64,000 nucleotides of DNA from Leptospira sp. 96542 (GTDB taxonomy: Bacteria; Spirochaetota; Leptospiria; Leptospirales; Leptospiraceae), in NCBI GenBank assembly GCA_029310945.1, contig JARJFC010000012.1:1-64000 (forward strand), read 5' to 3'. The notes under the pieces were generated by a model that was not told the origin of the DNA, made no database searches, and saw nothing but the letters and a program-made list of their open reading frames with translations. Numbering within the stretch: position 1 is the first letter of the stretch; every line of letters starts with the position of its first letter. Positions 9,234 to 17,794 of the stretch are shown here, piece after piece. The position numbers and the translations under genes were made by a program.

Positions 9234-11007
9234 TTAGGTTCGTTCCAGGCATTGGTTCTTGTGATCTGACAAAACCGGAACCTTCTAATTCATAAGGTAT
9301 TTTGAGTGATTTTAAAATTTGTATACTTTCGGATGCCGTAAAACCAACGAGGTCGGGCATTACATTTGGATTTAATTTATATTTTTTATTTTTTTCTCCC
9401 TTTAGGCGGTAAACGGCAGCTTTTTCACTGCGTTCTACGATGGGAATGATACTTTCGACCACATCACGAAACACAGGTGCTGCAATTCCACCACCTGTAT
9501 GTGCCTGACCGCCTGGTTCATCAAAAACAATTAGACCAACATACTTTGGTTTATCGGCGGGAAAAAAACCTAAAAAACTGGCAGTGAATAATCCTGCTTG
9601 GTATCCCTCCCCAGCTTTCGCTTTTTGGGATGTACCTGTTTTACCTGCTATGAAGTAGTTTTCCAAATATGCTTTTTTGCCAGTACCTTGTGATACCGCT
9701 TTGCCCATAGCCCGAAGGGTTTTTTCTGCAGCTCCTTTCTTTATGCCAATTAACTCTTGTTTTGTGCTAAATTCGTGAACCAATTCACCATAAGAATTTG
9801 TTACAGAAGAAACAACGGATGGTTCAAACAATACCCCCCCATTGACCACTGCTGCCGCTGAGGTAATGAGTTGTATTGGTGTGACAGAAATTCCTTGGCC
9901 AATGGATAAAAAGTAGGGAGTGCTACGGTTCCATTTTGATATATGCGGGAGATACCCCTTGGCTTCATGAATGGAAAAATTGGTTCGTTTACCGAATTTA
10001 AATTGATCCATATAACGATAGAAAGTTGTCTCGTTTATTTTTTGCGCAGCTTTGATGATGCCCACATTACAAGAATACTGTAAAATTTCATCCAAATTCA
10101 AATGACCATGATTGTCGGTGCAGCGGATGGTTGATTTTCCAATTTCAATATAACCTGGGCAATGGAATCTTTCATTTGGCAAAATACTACCTTCGTTTAA
10201 TAACATTAGGGCGATAAATATTTTCATTGTGGATCCAGGTTCGTATACGTGCCTAATCCCCCAGTTTGTGTGAGATTCACTCGAATAATCTTGGAAATGA
10301 TTTGGATCAAAATTTGGAAAACTCGCCATTGCTAAAATTTTTCCTGTTTCTACATCCATTATAATTCCAATTCCACGTTTGGATTTTGTTTCTAAAAACG
10401 CTTTGTGTAAGGATTTTTCCAATCGATATTGAATTAAGCTATCAATCGTTAGGTGTATATTATTTCCTATATTTGAATCTGCATCTGCGGTGGATAAAAG
10501 TTCTAAATTGTATAGGGTTTCAAGACCCGATAGGGCTTTATCATCATCGTAGCCTGTAAAACCAATGAGACCGGAGGCAAGAGAACCTTGTGGGTAAATT
10601 CGTTTGTATTCTTTTTCGACTCGCACGCCTGGCAAAGATAACGTTTTGATCTTTTCTGCTTTGGTGAGTTCGATTTCTCGTTTGAGCAAAAAATAATTTT
10701 GTTTACCAGTGATGGTTTGCAAAAGTTTGTTTGTGGGTATATTTAATACGGGGCTTAGTTCCTGCGAAGTCAGTTCAGGATCATAAATATTACTGGGTTC
10801 GATGCCTACAGTGGCTGATTCACGAGAAATCGCAAGTTCGATGCCTCGCCTGTCAAATATTGTTCCTCTTTGTACATTCCTTGTGGTTTTTAAATTTACG
10901 ACATTATCATTAAAATAAGTAAGATACACCACTCGAAATAATAATACAACAAAGAGTGAAACGATGAATAAAAATATGTATTTGAGCCTTTGTTTGTATT
11001 CTAACAT
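9196..11007 (-). CDS. ftsI: Penicillin-binding protein 2/FtsI-type transpeptidase with PASTA domain
   Basis: Peptidoglycan DD-transpeptidase of class B. There is one N-terminal membrane helix (about 10-30), then a dimerisation domain, then the transpeptidase. The catalytic motifs are STMK (Ser259-Lys262), SCN (Ser312-Asn314) and KTGT (Lys456). A single PASTA domain occupies about residues 545-602, as in FtsI/SpoVD-type proteins. Length 603 fits. The start follows the lepB stop directly (TAAATG). The call between division-specific FtsI and another class B enzyme is likely but not certain, because no division-cluster genes are adjacent. Confidence 0.88.
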   Translation of the reverse strand: MLEYKQRLKYIFLFIVSLFVVLLFRVVYLTYFNDNVVNLKTTRNVQRGTIFDRRGIELAISRESATVGIEPSNIYDPELTSQELSPVLNIPTNKLLQTITGKQNYFLLKREIELTKAEKIKTLSLPGVRVEKEYKRIYPQGSLASGLIGFTGYDDDKALSGLETLYNLELLSTADADSNIGNNIHLTIDSLIQYRLEKSLHKAFLETKSKRGIGIIMDVETGKILAMASFPNFDPNHFQDYSSESHTNWGIRHVYEPGSTMKIFIALMLLNEGSILPNERFHCPGYIEIGKSTIRCTDNHGHLNLDEILQYSCNVGIIKAAQKINETTFYRYMDQFKFGKRTNFSIHEAKGYLPHISKWNRSTPYFLSIGQGISVTPIQLITSAAAVVNGGVLFEPSVVSSVTNSYGELVHEFSTKQELIGIKKGAAEKTLRAMGKAVSQGTGKKAYLENYFIAGKTGTSQKAKAGEGYQAGLFTASFLGFFPADKPKYVGLIVFDEPGGQAHTGGGIAAPVFRDVVESIIPIVERSEKAAVYRLKGEKNKKYKLNPNVMPDLVGFTASESIQILKSLKIPYELEGSGFVRSQEPMPGTNLSDKPIIKIKLEH

Positions 11008-11607
11008 TTAGAAATAAAACACTACCTTACCTTTGATTTTTTCTACCGGTACCAAACCAAACGCTCGTGAGTCGGTTGAATACTCTCTGTTGTCCCCAAG
11101 GAGTAAATAATAACCAGGAGGGATCCGCCCTTGTTTGTCCATAGCCAAAAACGGACTATTATGCCTGTTTAAAAATACCGAAGCATTGGGTTCCGAAGTA
11201 TAACTTCCTTTGGGCAAATAGTTTTCTACAATTTCCTTTGAATCAATGAGGACACGACCGTATTCGATAGAATAAAATTCTCCTGAAACACCTATCACAC
11301 GTTTTACTACTAATTCGTCTTCCTGGCTTACAAAAAGAACTAAATCCAATTTGTTTATATTGGGCTCGGTATATAGGAGCTCCGTTCCAAAAAATTTTGC
11401 CGATATTGCAAAACCTCCTTTCCAAACAAAAACAATGGAACCATGTTCCAAAGTGGGATACATGGAATTACCTTGGATGGAGTAAATTTGGAAGAGAAAA
11501 ATTCGGACGAAAAGTAAGAATGCCAGAAAGAAAAAAATAAAAGCCATTCGTTTGGAATAACGTTTGGTTTTTCGCCACCAGTTTGGTTCAGTTCTTTCTG
11601 TTTCCAT
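11008..11607 (-). CDS. lepB: Signal peptidase I
   Basis: Membrane-bound serine protease that removes signal peptides from secreted proteins. An N-terminal membrane helix (about 21-42) precedes the catalytic serine in QGNSMYPTLEHG (Ser48) and the catalytic lysine in ELVVKRVIG (Lys102). The conserved box E is GDNREYSTDSRAFGLV. The length of 199 residues matches compact bacterial SPases with one N-terminal anchor. It is the first gene of the minus-strand envelope operon lepB-ftsI-DUF115 and is divergent from thrC, with about 94 bases between them. Confidence 0.95.
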   Translation of the reverse strand: METERTEPNWWRKTKRYSKRMAFIFFFLAFLLFVRIFLFQIYSIQGNSMYPTLEHGSIVFVWKGGFAISAKFFGTELLYTEPNINKLDLVLFVSQEDELVVKRVIGVSGEFYSIEYGRVLIDSKEIVENYLPKGSYTSEPNASVFLNRHNSPFLAMDKQGRIPPGYYLLLGDNREYSTDSRAFGLVPVEKIKGKVVFYF

Positions 11608-11701
11608 AATTGTCTAAAACGATAAAAATCATTCGTGCATTTTTCCCCATTTTCCAGAATGGAAATGGAGTCCCCGTAAATCACAACGCAAGAGAAGTTC
11701 T

Positions 11702-13051
11702 ATGTCACTTACAAAATATGAATTCCGCGCCCAGTTTCGCTGCACAAATGAATCCTGCGGGAAAACCTACCCTCTACACCAAGTTATCTACTCTTGCGAA
11801 AGTTGTGGAGAACTTTTGAATGTGGAACACGATACAGAAATTCTAAAAAAAGTATCTGCTGCCGATTGGAAATCAGAATTTGAAACTCGGTTCAGGTCTC
11901 CCCAATTCCCAAATTCCTCCGGCGTTTGGGGCAAAAAAGAGTGGGTACTTCCGTCCATTGAGGACAAGAACATCGTGTCCTCTGGGGAAGGAGCCACCCA
12001 CCTTTACGATGCCTCTCGGTGGGCAAAGGATCTTGGTTTGGGTGGTCTCTTTGTAAAACAATGTGGAATCTCCCATACCGGGAGTTTTAAGGATTTGGGG
12101 ATGACAGTCCTTGTGAGCCAAGTCAAACAAATGATGGCAGATGGGGTTCCCATCAAAGCTGTTGCTTGTGCCTCAACGGGGGATACTTCCGCAGCCCTGG
12201 CGTCCTATGCAGCCAAAGCAGGCATCCCTTCCATTATTTTTTTGCCAGCAAACAAAGTTTCTACGGCTCAGCTCATCCAACCGGTTTCCAATGGGGCAAT
12301 GGTTCTCGCTCTCGAAACCGATTTTGATGGGTGTATGGCACTCGTCAAAGAGGTGACCAAAGAAAAATCCATCTACCTTGCCAACTCAATGAATTCCCTC
12401 AGGATCGAAGGCCAAAAAACAATCTCGGTGGAAATCACACAACAATTGGGTTGGAAGGTGCCAGATTGGGTTGTGATCCCTGGTGGAAATTTGGGCAATG
12501 TGTCCGCTTTGGGTATGGGTTTTGAACTGATGAAAGACCTTGGCCTCATCGATAAATTGCCCCGCATTCTGCTTGCCCAAGCCAAAAATGCGAGCCCGCT
12601 CTACGAATCATACAAAAAAGGATTTGCCGATTTTAGCCCTGTCACAGCGCAAAAAACTTTGGCCACCGCCATTCAAATTGGAGATCCAGTATCTGTCAAA
12701 AAGGCAATCCGCATTTTGAAGAAATTCGATGGGGTTGTGGAAGTGGCCACAGAAGAAGAACTTTCCAACGCAGCCGCAAGGGGAGATCTGTATGGTCTTT
12801 ACAATGACCCACATACGGGTGTGGCGCTTGCGGCCATGCTCAAAACCTTAGAACGGGGCGAAATCAAAAAGGGCGAAACCGTTGTGGTTGTTTCCACAGC
12901 AAACGGGCTGAAATTCACTGAATTCAAGTTGGGTTTCCACGAAGGCAAAGTACAAGGGGTGGACGAAAGGCTAAAAAATTCCATTCGTTCTTGTAAACCA
13001 GAACTGGGAGCGGTGATGGAAATCCTTTTGGGGCAACTCCAAAACTCATAA
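11702..13051 (+). CDS. thrC: Threonine synthase with N-terminal zinc ribbon
   Basis: PLP enzyme converting O-phosphohomoserine to threonine. The PLP lysine is in HTGSFKDLG (Lys130), and the phosphate-binding glycine loop is PGGNLGNVSALG. An N-terminal CxxxxC...CxxC ribbon (Cys14, Cys19, Cys32, Cys35) precedes the catalytic domain, as in a subgroup of bacterial and archaeal ThrC. Length is 449 residues. The gene looks noticeably more GC-rich than its neighbours, with many G/C third positions. This may reflect high expression or older transfer. It is the first gene of a plus-strand group that continues with the next two genes. Confidence 0.95.
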   Translation: MSLTKYEFRAQFRCTNESCGKTYPLHQVIYSCESCGELLNVEHDTEILKKVSAADWKSEFETRFRSPQFPNSSGVWGKKEWVLPSIEDKNIVSSGEGATHLYDASRWAKDLGLGGLFVKQCGISHTGSFKDLGMTVLVSQVKQMMADGVPIKAVACASTGDTSAALASYAAKAGIPSIIFLPANKVSTAQLIQPVSNGAMVLALETDFDGCMALVKEVTKEKSIYLANSMNSLRIEGQKTISVEITQQLGWKVPDWVVIPGGNLGNVSALGMGFELMKDLGLIDKLPRILLAQAKNASPLYESYKKGFADFSPVTAQKTLATAIQIGDPVSVKKAIRILKKFDGVVEVATEEELSNAAARGDLYGLYNDPHTGVALAAMLKTLERGEIKKGETVVVVSTANGLKFTEFKLGFHEGKVQGVDERLKNSIRSCKPELGAVMEILLGQLQNS

Positions 13052-13107
13052 ATCGCTAGACAAAACATTTTCAGCTGGCAAATTCCTTACGGTTCCCTTC
13101 TTTGTGT

Positions 13108-13818
13108 ATGCCAACTGAAATTGTTTTATCCTCCCAATTTACCGAAAACATTAAGGAAGCAGTTTCTACAGGGAAAAAAATTTCCATGGTCACCTACGTT
13201 TTGGGGGATATGGGTGAGGCCAAACTCAAATACATCCTTTCTACTGTTTTAAGTTCTCTGAACCGAACGGATCTTATGGAACTTTTTTATACATCTGCAA
13301 AAGAACTCATCGTCAATTCGACCAAAGCCGCTATCAAACGGTTGATATTTAGAGAAATGAGCCTCAATATCCAAAATCTCGAGGATTACGAAAAAGGGAT
13401 GCAGTTCTTTAAATTTAATCTCAATGAAAGAAAGTTTCCAGGTTATAAAAAACAAATGCAAGAATCTGGGTATATGGTCAAGATCACAGTGGTTTACAAT
13501 AAAGATAATGTTGAGCTGGAAATCAGAAATAATTTTCCTTTGTTGCCAATCGAAGCGGAACGAGTGCGGGAAAAATTTTTAAACGCAAAGAAGTATGATA
13601 ACTTGTTTGAATTTTTTATGGAACATGGCGATAATACAGAAGGGGCGGGAATGGGTATCACCATGGTGGAAATCCTTTTGTCACAATCTGGGTTTGATCG
13701 TCGCCTATTTTCAATTTATTCATCAGAATCTAAAAAGGAAACGGTAGCAAAAGTTCGAGTGCCATTGGTTGATTTTAAAAAATCAGATTCATCCACCGAA
13801 CAATTGTTTGTAGAATAA
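13108..13818 (+). CDS. GHKL/histidine-kinase-like ATPase domain protein
   Basis: A 236-residue protein without HisKA, receiver or membrane segments. Two stretches resemble the ATP-binding fold of histidine kinases and anti-sigma factors: an N-box-like ELIVNSTKAAIKR, and a G-box-like GDNTEGAGMGITMVEILL. A hydrophobic strand-rich end follows. I chose the ATG at 13108; a TTG two codons upstream is possible and neither has a strong ribosome-binding site. The stop overlaps the next start by one base (TAATG), so the two products probably work together. The role could be anti-sigma/serine kinase or sensing; this is inference. Confidence 0.75.
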   Translation: MPTEIVLSSQFTENIKEAVSTGKKISMVTYVLGDMGEAKLKYILSTVLSSLNRTDLMELFYTSAKELIVNSTKAAIKRLIFREMSLNIQNLEDYEKGMQFFKFNLNERKFPGYKKQMQESGYMVKITVVYNKDNVELEIRNNFPLLPIEAERVREKFLNAKKYDNLFEFFMEHGDNTEGAGMGITMVEILLSQSGFDRRLFSIYSSESKKETVAKVRVPLVDFKKSDSSTEQLFVE

Positions 13819-14957
13819 TGTCAGAATTAAATGCAAAAGCAGACCAACTCAAACGTCAGGCAGACATGCTTGGCCTCACTCGGGAAGCCGTTTTTACTGA
13901 TGAACAGGCGAAAGAAGTTTTACAAGGCAAAATCACAGACGGGTACTTAATCAAAATCAAAATTGATTTGGACAGTATGAACGGAATGATTCTGATTCTA
14001 GTGTCTTCGATTCGCAAACACATCATGGAAGTTTATGCAGTGGTTGGAACTTCTCCCATTTTCCGTAGGATTCGCACCTTTGCTGATCATTTACAAATTT
14101 CGACCGACCTTGCCGATGTTGGCAAAACAAATGGGTACGATGTGTCCATTTCCGAAAACCTTGGCCGAGCTGTGTATCGTATTTTTACAAAAGAAAAGTT
14201 GGAAGAGTTTTTACCACTTTGGCAAAAAAAAGATCCTTCACATTTAACAGATGCTTTGGAAAAACCTTTCTTACAAGCAGCGAAGGGACGAAATATCAAA
14301 CTACAGGCGGAAGTGGACAAACTGTCCACGGCTAAGTTCCGTTATGATAACCCGATGAAGGGAAATATCAGTGCAATCGCCAAACCTGTTGATGAACCAG
14401 TTGCAGAAGAGACACCTGCCGTCCAGGAACGCATTCCCAATGTTAACCTCTCTCCACTAGAACGCCAGATCGAAATGTTTCGAACCGGATTTCCTAAAGA
14501 ACTAATGATGAAAACTATGATTTCTCCCATTAGTGGTATCGAGTTCGATAGTTTGGTAGAAGGTATGGAGATTTTATTCCGCGTTCCAACAGACACTCCC
14601 GAAGGCATAGCCACTGCGGGTACCCTCGGCCTCATTGAAGATGATGGAAAGGTTTCGAAAGAACCAGTAGTGGGTAGGTTTTTGGGCATTGCTAACGACA
14701 AAACCGAATACCATATTTTTGCTGAAGGCCCAAACCAATACCTTTTGCATTCTGTTGAAGAACATCCCGTCAAAGTGGCCATTCCCAAACCAACTGGGGG
14801 TGGTGGAGCAGGTTCCAAATCAACTGGTGGATCCAAGAAAAAAGGAAATGATCCAAAGGCCACAAGTGCTGGCGGTTCCAACTTATTTATGTTAATGGGT
14901 GCTTTTGTGACCATCGTCCTCATTGGGGTTTTGATTTTTGTGATGGTGATCTTGTAA
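13818..14957 (+). CDS. Tail-anchored protein of unknown function
   Basis: A 379-residue protein I do not recognise. The N-terminal 170 residues are soluble and helical. The middle contains an acidic Pro/Glu linker near residue 200. A Gly/Ser/Lys-rich stretch at about 325-352 leads to a single C-terminal membrane helix (about 355-379, ending FVMVIL). That gives a tail-anchored topology with almost the whole protein in the cytoplasm. It is coupled by a one-base overlap to the GHKL-like ATPase gene, so a membrane-tethered partner of that ATPase is a reasonable hypothesis. Confidence 0.75.
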   Translation: MSELNAKADQLKRQADMLGLTREAVFTDEQAKEVLQGKITDGYLIKIKIDLDSMNGMILILVSSIRKHIMEVYAVVGTSPIFRRIRTFADHLQISTDLADVGKTNGYDVSISENLGRAVYRIFTKEKLEEFLPLWQKKDPSHLTDALEKPFLQAAKGRNIKLQAEVDKLSTAKFRYDNPMKGNISAIAKPVDEPVAEETPAVQERIPNVNLSPLERQIEMFRTGFPKELMMKTMISPISGIEFDSLVEGMEILFRVPTDTPEGIATAGTLGLIEDDGKVSKEPVVGRFLGIANDKTEYHIFAEGPNQYLLHSVEEHPVKVAIPKPTGGGGAGSKSTGGSKKKGNDPKATSAGGSNLFMLMGAFVTIVLIGVLIFVMVIL

Positions 14958-15013
14958 ACAAAAATTTTGTTATGTTGGTTTCGTCCCACGTGGCTTGTGT
15001 GTCAGGAGGATAA

Positions 15014-15085
15014 TTGTCGTTAGTCGAAATTTCGGCGAAATATCCTGCACTTCAAAATTCTTCATTACGATTTAATTTACTATAG
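15014..15085 (+). pseudogene. Strong ribosome-binding site with a 23-codon open frame; possible gene remnant
   Basis: AGGAGG at 15004-15009 sits four bases before a TTG that opens only 23 codons (MSLVEISAKYPALQNSSLRF, then NLL and stop). A near-perfect ribosome-binding site before so short a frame suggests either a leader peptide for the reductase gene at 15117 or the stump of a deleted gene. It lies where conserved genes give way to an accessory stretch, which favours the stump. Low confidence. Confidence 0.3.
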
Positions 15086-15116
15086 AATTTGATATTCATT
15101 TACGAAAAGGTTAACA

Positions 15117-15671
15117 ATGAAAAAAGTAATTGCAGCAATCAATATGACCCTAAATGGAAATTGTGACCATATGGCAGGAATTCCAGATGAAGAAATTCAT
15201 AATCACTATGCTGAATTACTTTATACTGCTGATGTTATTCTTTACGGAAGGATTACATACCAACTTATGCAGTTTTGGCAGACACTGCTAGAAAATCCTT
15301 CTGGTGAAAAATCAATGGATGATTTTGCCGTTGCTATAGACAGTATACCAAAAATTGTATTTTCGCAATCTCTTAAAAATACTGAGTGGGATAGCGCAAA
15401 AATTTCAAATAAATCTTTGCAAGAAACAATTTTAGAACTAAAACAACAACCGGGAAAAGATATTTTTGTGGGAAGTCGCAGTTTGATTGTACAGTTGATA
15501 AAACTTAATTTAGTAGATGAACTTCAACTTTGTATTCATCCTGTGATAGCCGAAAGTGGGTTACAATTATTTGAGAATTTAAATGTCAAAACAAACCTTA
15601 AGCTCATAAAGACAAAAACTTTTAAAAATGGAGCAATCATTCTTTATTACAAACCGACAATCGAAACTTAA
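15117..15671 (+). CDS. Dihydrofolate reductase / RibD C-terminal-like family protein
   Basis: A 184-residue protein of the RibD_C/DHFR-like fold (YwjB/YyaP-type). It starts KKVIAAINMTLNG, the usual first strand and loop. It has the family block ADVILYGRITYQLMQFW and the NADPH-site-like GKDIFVGSRSLIVQLI followed by LVDELQLCIHPVIAESGLQLF. These proteins are NAD(P)H-dependent reductases of mostly unknown substrate; genuine folate reduction is not implied. It is the first gene of the accessory stretch and stands alone, with a terminator directly downstream. Confidence 0.85.
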   Translation: MKKVIAAINMTLNGNCDHMAGIPDEEIHNHYAELLYTADVILYGRITYQLMQFWQTLLENPSGEKSMDDFAVAIDSIPKIVFSQSLKNTEWDSAKISNKSLQETILELKQQPGKDIFVGSRSLIVQLIKLNLVDELQLCIHPVIAESGLQLFENLNVKTNLKLIKTKTFKNGAIILYYKPTIET

Positions 15672-15677
15672 ACCGAA

Positions 15678-15726
15678 TTTTGATTTGGTTGTGGTCAGCC
15701 AACCGCGACCAAAGTCAAAAATTTTT
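15678..15726 (+). terminator. Rho-independent terminator after the DHFR-like gene
   Basis: TTTTGATTTGGTTGTGG pairs with CCGCGACCAAAGTCAAAA through about 17 pairs (two G-T, one bulged G) around an 8-base loop, and TTTTT follows at 15722-15726. It begins 7 bases after the stop at 15671 and separates two convergent genes. Confidence 0.75.
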
Positions 15727-15747
15727 GTATGAGTTGCTAAGTAAAAA

Positions 15748-16851
15748 TTATTCTAATTTTTGCTTTTGAAATTCGCTGGGTGTCAAATTTGTCATTTTTT
15801 TAAATATTCTATTGAATGAAGATTTTGAATTGAACCCAACAGCCATGGCAATGGAAAGGATTGGCCGGTTTAAGTCATTCACTAACATATCTTTGGCAGC
15901 TTTGATTCTATATTTATTTACAAAATCAGTGAAACTGGTATTCATTTTTTGGTTCAATACTTCTGAAAGTTGGTGGACTGAAATTCCACATGCATCCGCA
16001 AGATCGATAAGGCGCAGGTCTTCGTCTGCATAAAAATGTTCTTCCATCATACATTTTTCGATGTTCGCAATTATTTTATCTACATCTACGTTATCTATTT
16101 TGCTTCTCTCATACTTTCTTTTTTCAAAAGAAATTTCAAATTCCAAAATAGCCTTTGGTTGGTAAGTCCCAAAAAAATAAACGATGATCACGGAAATCGA
16201 ATGGCTCCATGCACAAATTCTGATAATCCATAAATCGGAAAATAAATAACCGTAAATATCTGCTAAGATCATAATATGAAGAAAAGTTAAAAACGAAAAT
16301 AGAAAAAACTTTAAATCACGTTTCATATTTTTTGAAAAATATCGAAGTTCATTTAAGATGAGAATGGCAGATAAATTAGAAAAAAATAGTATTAGAAATT
16401 TTGGTCCAATAACCCAGAATAAAAATAACCAATCAATAAATTCTCTGGCGTTTGGTTGGAGGTGAAATATGCGAAATATTAACATCAATTGTTCTTTTTC
16501 GCTTAACACAAACCAGAAGGGTAACACTGTTAATGAAAGGAATAAGGGGATAAAGTATACTGGCAATGGAATTTGATCATTAGAACCAGAATTGAACTTG
16601 CAAAAAAATAAATAGATTGAAGGTCCAATTGAATATAACACGGGTACTGAAATACCGTAAATGATTGGATTTTCGGACATGAAACCAGAGAAGTATGCCG
16701 CTTCAAAACACAAACGAAATCCAGAAGTCATTAAAATAAAAACTGCAGGAGGTTGTAATTTACGATTTTGACTAAGCGAAGCACCGATTACCCATATGAA
16801 ACTAAAAATACCACCAAAGGAAATCAGAATGGTATCGAAGAGATAGGGCAT
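15748..16851 (-). CDS. Membrane-embedded AraC-family transcriptional regulator
   Basis: A 367-residue protein with six or seven hydrophobic helices in its first 220 residues and an AraC/XylS DNA-binding domain at about 265-365. The latter shows the two helix-turn-helix units DACGISVHQLSEVLNQ and SIAMAVGFNSKSSFNRIFKK, closing with LTPSEFQKQK. This topology, a membrane sensor joined directly to an AraC domain, is common in leptospires. The signal is unknown. The gene is convergent with the DHFR-like gene and faces an intergenic stretch of about 290 bases. Confidence 0.9.
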   Translation of the reverse strand: MPYLFDTILISFGGIFSFIWVIGASLSQNRKLQPPAVFILMTSGFRLCFEAAYFSGFMSENPIIYGISVPVLYSIGPSIYLFFCKFNSGSNDQIPLPVYFIPLFLSLTVLPFWFVLSEKEQLMLIFRIFHLQPNAREFIDWLFLFWVIGPKFLILFFSNLSAILILNELRYFSKNMKRDLKFFLFSFLTFLHIMILADIYGYLFSDLWIIRICAWSHSISVIIVYFFGTYQPKAILEFEISFEKRKYERSKIDNVDVDKIIANIEKCMMEEHFYADEDLRLIDLADACGISVHQLSEVLNQKMNTSFTDFVNKYRIKAAKDMLVNDLNRPILSIAMAVGFNSKSSFNRIFKKMTNLTPSEFQKQKLE

Positions 16852-17141
16852 AAGACATTCGTAAACATTCCTAAAAACCTATGCAATTTAATATTTTGAC
16901 AAAATTTGAGTGAATTGCGATCTTTTTTGACACATCGAAAAACAATTTTGGGATGAAAATTAAGGTTTTATCGTTCTCCCAACAAATGAACAAATTCTTA
17001 AGCTGACTTGAGTCTTACCTTATAGTTTGGGACGACAGATTCAAATATTTTCATTATCATGAACCTCCAATGTGAAATTTCGTACACTTTGTAACATTTC
17101 TGGAGGAAAAATCCAATTCAAAAATGGAATGAACAAACCAT
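16852..17141. other. Gene-poor stretch upstream of the AraC gene
   Basis: About 290 AT-rich bases. It contains two TTGACA-like hexamers (near 16896 and 16927) but no convincing -10 partner, and a TTATAGT near 17019. It must hold the AraC promoter on the minus strand and perhaps the promoter of the broken lipoprotein gene on the plus strand, but I cannot assign either. Confidence 0.4.
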
Positions 17142-17694
17142 ATGAACATGAAAAAAAAATCTTTAATGGTAATGATCTGCTTATTTGTATTTCATTGCAG
17201 CACTTCGAAACAAAAACAAATAACTATGGTATGAAGATGGAGCCGATTTTGTGGCATTTTATGATCCGTTCTTCAGTTTTTATAGAATTGATCATGGGCC
17301 ATTACCAGCCAATCAAATTAGAAATTTATAAAATATTGATATTAAAGAGCAGTTAATTATGATCGGCGATAATGTTTTTAAGATGAAATTTGAACCCAAT
17401 GTCCCCAGGGCAAAAATTCTTAAGGAAGAATTTATCTTTCATAAGGACGAGATATCTTTTTTTATGATGATTTTTTTGCCAAAAAGATCCACCTATCATA
17501 AGAATGGTCTTCGCCAAGATGCGGAACGGGGGATACTTATTTTTAGAAAACAAAATTATGTTTTTTTTCTGCACACCCATATAAAACCTAGGATGTTTTC
17601 GAACGACTTACCTGATTTTACAGAGGACGAGAAACTATTGCAACTAAAGGAATCATTGATCGAGTTGAAGGATCGAATCAAGTTTCATATTTGA
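17142..17694 (+). pseudogene. Broken lipoprotein gene (one frameshift, one stop)
   Basis: The first piece (17142-17234) encodes a lipoprotein signal, MNMKKKSLMVMICLFVFHCS, then stops after 30 residues. Reading on in another frame from about 17230 gives YEDGADFVAFYDPFFSFYRI, then an in-frame TAA at 17329-17331. The same frame then runs open to 17694, ending KDRIKFHI. The joined pieces read as one protein of about 180 residues. The decay is recent enough for the frames to stay readable. The intact function is unknown; a sequencing error could explain one lesion but hardly both. Confidence 0.6.
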
Positions 17695-17794
17695 TACATT
17701 CTAAGTAATCATTTTGCCATCTTGACCATTGAAACCTATTTGTACCAGCTCCACCGATGGACAAGATGACCTTGGCATCATTTCTTAAAATGGA
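17678..17794 (-). pseudogene. Remnant of a GH18-like (chitinase-family) gene
   Basis: The minus strand reads NDAKVILSIGGAGTNRFQWS, then RWQNDYLECIKYET and a TGA at 17678-17680. KVILSIGG is the classical glycoside hydrolase family 18 strand motif (SxGG). No catalytic DxxDxDxE follows and no start is present, so only a fragment of about 35 codons survives. It overlaps the ends of the flanking reading frames. Identification rests on one motif and the coding-like character of the stretch. Confidence 0.4.

Noticed and set aside
14342..14989. Minus-strand frame of 215 codons opposite the tail-anchored protein
   Set aside because: It is the antisense of the Gly/Pro-rich linker region and has no ribosome-binding site or recognisable motif.
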